Assembly (NCBI GenBank): GCA_949130495.1
Contig: OX422213.1
Span: 536,595,467-536,659,466 of the forward strand
Source: Sambucus nigra
Lineage: Eukaryota > Streptophyta > Magnoliopsida > Dipsacales > Adoxaceae
Direction: 5' to 3'
Length of the DNA: 64,000 nucleotides
A program made the position numbers and the translations under genes. Below, in pieces: positions 61,371 to 64,000 of the stretch (position 1 is its first letter; each line of letters opens with the position of its first letter). The notes beneath the pieces were generated by a model, which was not told the origin of the DNA, searched no databases, and worked only from the letters and a program-made list of their open reading frames with translations.

Positions 61371-62943
61371 TGTCGGAAGTTGGCTGATTGGGCATACATA
61401 TTGTATATTTATCCCCCTAATTTCAGTACTTTTGTGAACCCGAATGATGTAACATATATGGATTTGATTCACTTTTATGCTTCTAACCTTCTTGGCGAGT
61501 ATTGCGTGTTTCGTGCTTCTCCTATTGGTTTTACAGGTTAATTATGCAAGCAGTGCAAAGGAGGAAACAAGACTGTGCAAGAAAAGCTGAGAAGGCAAGT
61601 TCAAGGGCATGTCGGTAATTTTGCAGCCCGATCCGGAAGAAGAAGTCAACTTGGAAGTTGAAGAGCTCGGAACAACGAGAACACTGGATGAAACGGCACC
61701 CAAATCCGAGCTACGGTTGAAACGTTATGCTCAGTTGAAGTTGAAGAAAAATCCAAGAAAAGAAGAGAAACCAGAAAAAAATCTAAGTGTTGAGAGCAAG
61801 GCCAGGATGGTACATGCGAACCCCACCCTGAACCGGTTCGGAGGGGCGAACCGGTTCGCTGTACCTCCGAACCGGTTCGCTGTACCTGACACGCGAATTT
61901 TGTATTTTATTCTGATTTATCCCCAAGTCTCCTAATAGGTTTTAAACACTCCAAACTTGTGGGGAACGAAGGCACTAACCTAGGGGCAGCCTTTAGGGTT
62001 ATTTTTAGAGAGTTTTTGAGGGAAAGAAAGGGGAGGAACATCTAGGAACATCAAGGGCATAAATTACTTCAAGAATTCATTGTTTCGGGTTTGTTTTTGC
62101 AAGTTTTAATTCAAGATTCTTGTTTCTTATTATTGTTCTTGCATGCTTAGTTTTTCTTATTTGATTCAACTCATTTCCGCATTCATAATACGTATTTACA
62201 TGTTTAGATCTAGTTTTATCATGAATTCATACACATGCAACGTTATTATTTCATGCATTAGTCAAAGTAACATGTCCGGCTAGGTTTTTCAAGGTTGGGA
62301 TGCATGAACCCAACCTGATGTGTTAGTGCATGTGTATAACGTCGATCCGCTGAATGTAATGATTAATTTTGATCGTATCGCGTAATTTCATAAGAATTGT
62401 AGATCTTTATATCTCGTTTGCCTATGGGTACTCGTGATGATTTAGAGTACAATTTGAGTGTAATTACCGCGATACCGATTTACTCATCCTCAGATTAGGT
62501 ATGACGCGGGCTTGAACCTCGTATACATAATGCTTGGGAGTACTAAATTCTGGTTTTAAATTAATCGGATAAATTTATGATTGACGTTGTCACTGCATTA
62601 CACTAGGGTTGGGGGATTGTATTCCCATCCCGTTTTCTCATCATTTAGTTAAAAGTTTCAATTCAATCCTTCATTCTTAATCTAGGTAGTTTAGTTAGTT
62701 GCATTTTTCATTATACTTTCGTAATTGCATTTAGTTTAATCAATCCCAAAAGACCAAATCAATTTTTTTTCTTTTCTTCTTAGAGTCAACGTTAGGATTC
62801 CTCTATCTTATCCCGTCGTCACAACTCTGTTGTCCTTTTTCCCTGAGGATCGATACCCGACTTGTCGGATTATTACTTGAACGACAGGCTTGCACTTGAG
62901 CCTATAGAGTACACACTTTAGAGACACATTCTGAGTCGTGTCA
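61371..62943 (+). repeat. Element F 5' LTR
   Basis: Starts TGTCGGAAGTTGGC and ends GAGTCGTGTCA, 1573 bases, a usual Athila LTR length. The end is fixed by the primer site; the start is inferred from TG and the break in the flanking gypsy LTR, since the partner LTR is outside the window. A 108-codon ORF at 61609-61935 within it has repeated NRFAVP units made by the palindromes; I see no reason to call it a gene. Confidence 0.7.
61830..61879. repeat. Three GAACCGGTTCG palindromes in the Athila LTR
   Basis: CGAACCGGTTCG, a perfect 12-bp palindrome, lies at 61847-61858 and 61868-61879, with a one-base variant at 61829-61840. The last two are in a 21-base repeat with CTGTACCTCC spacing. Confidence 0.92.
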
Positions 62944-62949
62944 AGTTTT

Positions 62950-62967
62950 TGGCGCCGTTGCCGGGGA
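62950..62967 (+). other. Primer binding site of element F (tRNA-Asp type)
   Basis: TGGCGCCGTTGCCGGGGA lies six bases after the LTR end, within the AGTTTTTGGCGCCG context standard for Athila elements. Confidence 0.93.
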
Positions 62968-63088
62968 ATTAGGTAGACTTGGGATTAGATCGAGTTAATC
63001 CAAAGCGTTGACCAAAAATTCAAAAAAAAAAAATTAAAAAAAAAAAAAATCCAAAAAGATTCACAATTGTCATCTCTCATGAGCTTTA

Positions 63089-64000
63089 ATGCAAAATTCT
63101 GAAACCACTCCCACACCTCATAATACTCCAACCCATATTCACGAAAATCCTATAGTGGAGTATAACCCAGGTAGTCCCCACACTCCAAACGCTCCACAGT
63201 TCTGGATCCCACCTCCCACACCGTCACACTCAATCTCTAGCAACACTCCCTTCTCCTTCGTAGGACATACGTCGTGCACACCCAATGAGAGCGCCGAATC
63301 GTCAAGTGAGAGAGAGATGTCGCAACATAGTAATGCACCTACCGGTGAGGAATAGCCTCCGTACCGCCCGTTGAGAGAATTCTTATATCCCGAGCGCACT
63401 GTCACTCCGGGATGCATTATACTCCCGTATAATGTCGGGCAGTTCCGATTCAAAAATGGAATGATCCAGATGCTACCACACTATCACGGTATGGATTCTG
63501 AAAGGCCATACTTGCATATAAGGGAATTTTAGGACGTGTGTGATACTCTCAATGATCAAACTTGCACACAAGAGGTGATTCGCCTCAAACTCTTCCCATT
63601 CTCGCTAAAAGATAAAGCTAAGACCTGGCTATGGTCTTTACCTCCGAGCTCGATTCCATCTTGGAACGAGTTACAATCCCGATTTCTCAAGAAGTTCTTT
63701 CCACCACATCGAACAGTCTCCATAAAGGCTCAGATTCAATCGTTCAGGCAGTTGGATAATGAGCCATTCCATCGATGTTATGAGTGTTTCAATGAGTTAG
63801 TTGCTTCGTGCCCCCATCATGGATTTGATACAGCTCAAATCATTTCATTCCTCTATAATGGGTTGAGCCTTAACTCCAAGCAACTCATTGAAACCATGGG
63901 TAGTAGTCCGTTTATCGAACTAGACTGCCACGATGCTGAGCTTCACCTGAGGTATGTCGCCGAGACTACCCAATCATGGGATATTTCTGATCCTAATGCT
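63089..64000 (+). pseudogene. Element F gag, with stops, cut by the window end
   Basis: The frame opens at MQNSETTPTPHNTP (63089), a Pro/Ser/Thr-rich N-terminus. It meets a stop at 63353-63355 and continues in the same frame: PPYRPLREFLYPERTV, MLPHYHGMDSERPYLHIREF, a second stop near 63530, and DVCDTLNDQTCTQEVIRLKL. FPFSLKDKAKTWLWSLPPSS, SRFLKKFFPPHRTVSIKAQI, FNELVASCPHHGF and ISFLYNGLSLNSKQLIETMG follow. This is the Athila-type Retrotrans_gag domain. Gag forms the particle. Only two stops over ~900 bases, fewer than in element E. Confidence 0.88.

Larger units (their letters stand above)
61371..64000 (+). mobile_element. Element F: Athila-type Ty3/gypsy retrotransposon, 5' part
   Basis: Contains the 5' LTR (61371-62943), a perfect TGGCGCCGTTGCCGGGGA primer site, an A-rich leader and gag. 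It continues past the window end. The primer site and gag sequence are those of Athila elements. In-frame stops in gag suggest it is inactive, but the primer site is undamaged, so it may be younger than E. Confidence 0.85.

Noticed and set aside
61609..61935. 108-codon ORF with NRFAVP repeats as a possible gene
   Set aside because: It lies wholly in the Athila LTR, and the repeats come from the GAACCGGTTCG palindromes.

Overview
This window is repeat-dense nuclear DNA from a flowering plant, with no host gene I can support. The evidence for a plant is the element content: Ty1/copia elements primed by initiator tRNA-Met and matching the Sirevirus (SIRE) lineage, a Tat-lineage Ty3/gypsy element with an antisense ORF, an Athila-type Ty3/gypsy element with the usual TGGCGCC primer site, a Mutator-like (MULE) transposase relic, a CACTA-type end, and long gypsy LTRs with TGTGACACCC-like starts. 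I cannot name the species. Nearly every coding stretch has in-frame stops or frameshifts, so this looks like old, mostly silent heterochromatin.

Layout. 1-5622: a long gypsy LTR in minus orientation (1-2420 and 5365-5622), split by a 2.9-kb relative in plus orientation (2421-5359, 5-bp target duplication TACTT). 5623-11484: AT-rich DNA with a decayed MULE transposase on the minus strand (about 7067-9989). 11485-19967: element A, a complete but dead Sirevirus-like copia element on the minus strand (gag, protease, integrase, RT, RNase H; duplication TAAAA). 20470-26925: element B, a relative with gag only (duplication AGTGT). 27225-30036: a 2.8-kb solo-LTR-like element (duplication GTATT). 30219-38488: element D, another gag-only relative, whose downstream LTR is disrupted by a truncated fourth relative, element C (about 30520-33506). 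40674-52201: element E, a Tat-lineage gypsy element on the plus strand with gag, protease, RT, two RNase H domains and integrase, followed by an antisense coding relic of about 3 kb. 52202-60792: AT-rich noncoding DNA with three microsatellites and a CACTA-like end. 60793-61370: the start of another gypsy LTR. 61371-64000: element F, the 5' LTR, primer site and gag of an Athila-type element that runs off the window.

How the parts relate. A, B, C and D share a gag family (two zinc knuckles where complete) and the same primer site. A, B and D also share a noncoding 3' block with extra polypurine tracts. A carries pol; B and D go from gag straight into this 3' block, so they look like non-autonomous gag-only copies that would have depended on an A-like partner. 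Several LTR families here (copia and gypsy) contain clusters of CG-rich palindromes. The most notable observations are the gag-only architecture seen twice, the conserved 3' noncoding block, the antisense ORF in E, and a small deletion that removed the TATA box from the promoter LTR of A.
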